DNA from: an uncultured Dehalococcoidia bacterium
Lineage (GTDB): Bacteria; Chloroflexota; Dehalococcoidia; Tepidiformales; Tepidiformaceae
Assembly: GCA_937954195.1 (NCBI GenBank)
Contig: CALFYR010000012.1
Span: 1-6,278, forward strand
Length of the DNA stretch: 6,278 nucleotides
Reading direction: 5' to 3'
The position numbers and the translations under genes are program-made. Under the pieces are notes generated by a model, which was given only the letters and a program-made list of their open reading frames with translations, was not told the origin of the DNA and searched no databases. Positions 5,987-6,278 of the stretch are shown piece by piece (positions within the stretch are counted from its first letter, which is position 1; each line of letters opens with the position of its first letter).

Positions 5987-6278
5987 TTTCCGTCTCGTCG
6001 ATGCCGGTGTACCGAAACCGTTCGTCAGACAACTGGACCGAGTAGTCCATGCAGAGCGCCTCCGCGAAGTGGTGGCCTTGTGGGGGTTCACGCGAGTCGA
6101 CGGCCCTGACTCCGGCGTTGCCTCGGATGCGGCCATCGGCAATGTTGCGCCGCTCGAACGTACGGAAAGGCCGACGTGGGTACCCGCCGCAGAGGTCCGG
6201 GGCGAAGGGATTTTCGTGCAGCTGCCCGAGACAGCGGTCGCCGGTTGGATCGCAAAAGCTGCGGGAACCGACCCGCTC
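5937..6278 (+). pseudogene. DUF1998 / DrmB-like C-terminal fragment, runs off the window
   Basis: This frame is open from 5886 to the end of the window without a stop. The readable part starts around EWSLFADP and continues PKPFVRQLDRVVHAERLREV, VALWGFTRVD, NVAPLER and WVPAAEVRGEGIFVQL. The combination RLREV.AL.GFTR followed by W.PA.EVRGEGIF is what I associate with the DUF1998 region near the C-terminus of DrmB, a core DISARM protein. DrmB is several hundred residues long, and none of the preceding sequence is present, so the gene is 5'-truncated at the junction near 5940. No start codon with a ribosome site is visible; a TTG at 5949 is the nearest candidate. Other DUF1998 proteins, such as helicase-associated MrfB-like ones, share the domain, but the adjacent methylase fragment favours DISARM. 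The continuation beyond 6278 would show whether the C-terminus is intact. Confidence 0.6.

Noticed and set aside
5459..6142. 227-codon open frame on the - strand across the methylase and DrmB fragments
   Set aside because: The + strand frames carry recognisable family motifs over the same bases, whereas this translation is low-complexity Arg/Gly/Ser-rich and also spans the rearrangement junction.
1..6278. tRNA, rRNA, CRISPR repeats, transposase or attachment site
   Set aside because: I found no regularly spaced repeats, no transposase motifs, no terminal inverted repeats at the junctions and no RNA gene signature.

Overview
The DNA is GC-rich and densely packed. It looks bacterial, from a group that carries Tad/Flp pilus loci next to a membrane-anchored LysM-BTAD regulator. 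Chloroflexota (Thermomicrobia-like) is my best guess and Actinomycetota the alternative. Supporting hints are the Pro/Thr-rich linkers in exported proteins, a lipobox lipoprotein, a PKD protein and a BTAD-type winged-helix regulator. The lineage is inferred from gene style only.

Region 1 (1-5231, all + strand) is the tail of a Tad-pilus-type operon. It holds the 3' part of a TadE-like pseudopilin gene, a short TadG-like gene coupled to it by an ATGA overlap, a lipoprotein, a secreted PKD-domain protein, and a 1007-residue protein. That last protein combines four predicted membrane segments, an external LysM domain, a cytosolic FtsK-like domain that seems to have lost its ATPase motifs, and a C-terminal winged-helix/BTAD DNA-binding module. 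Gaps are 11 bases or less, or genes overlap, so one transcript is likely. A plausible reading is that the first four genes make surface or envelope parts and the fifth senses the envelope and regulates transcription.

Region 2 (5215-6278) is different: a mosaic of broken, defence-associated genes. On the - strand lies the C-terminal half of a TIGR02391/Ymh protein with a HEPN-like RNPLAH motif, converging on the regulator gene and overlapping its end by 17 bases. Head to head with it on the + strand is a C-terminal fragment of an Eco57I/MmeI-like adenine DNA methyltransferase (DrmMI-like). That fragment stops abruptly near 5940 and is followed, in another reading frame, by a C-terminal fragment of a DUF1998/DrmB-like protein that runs off the window. 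A methylase next to DrmB is the signature of a class 1 DISARM phage-defence island, so this looks like the scar of a decayed or rearranged island beside the pilus operon. A chimeric assembly must be excluded.

I see no RNA gene, CRISPR array, insertion sequence or convincing terminator. No stretch over 300 bases lacks a gene or gene fragment.
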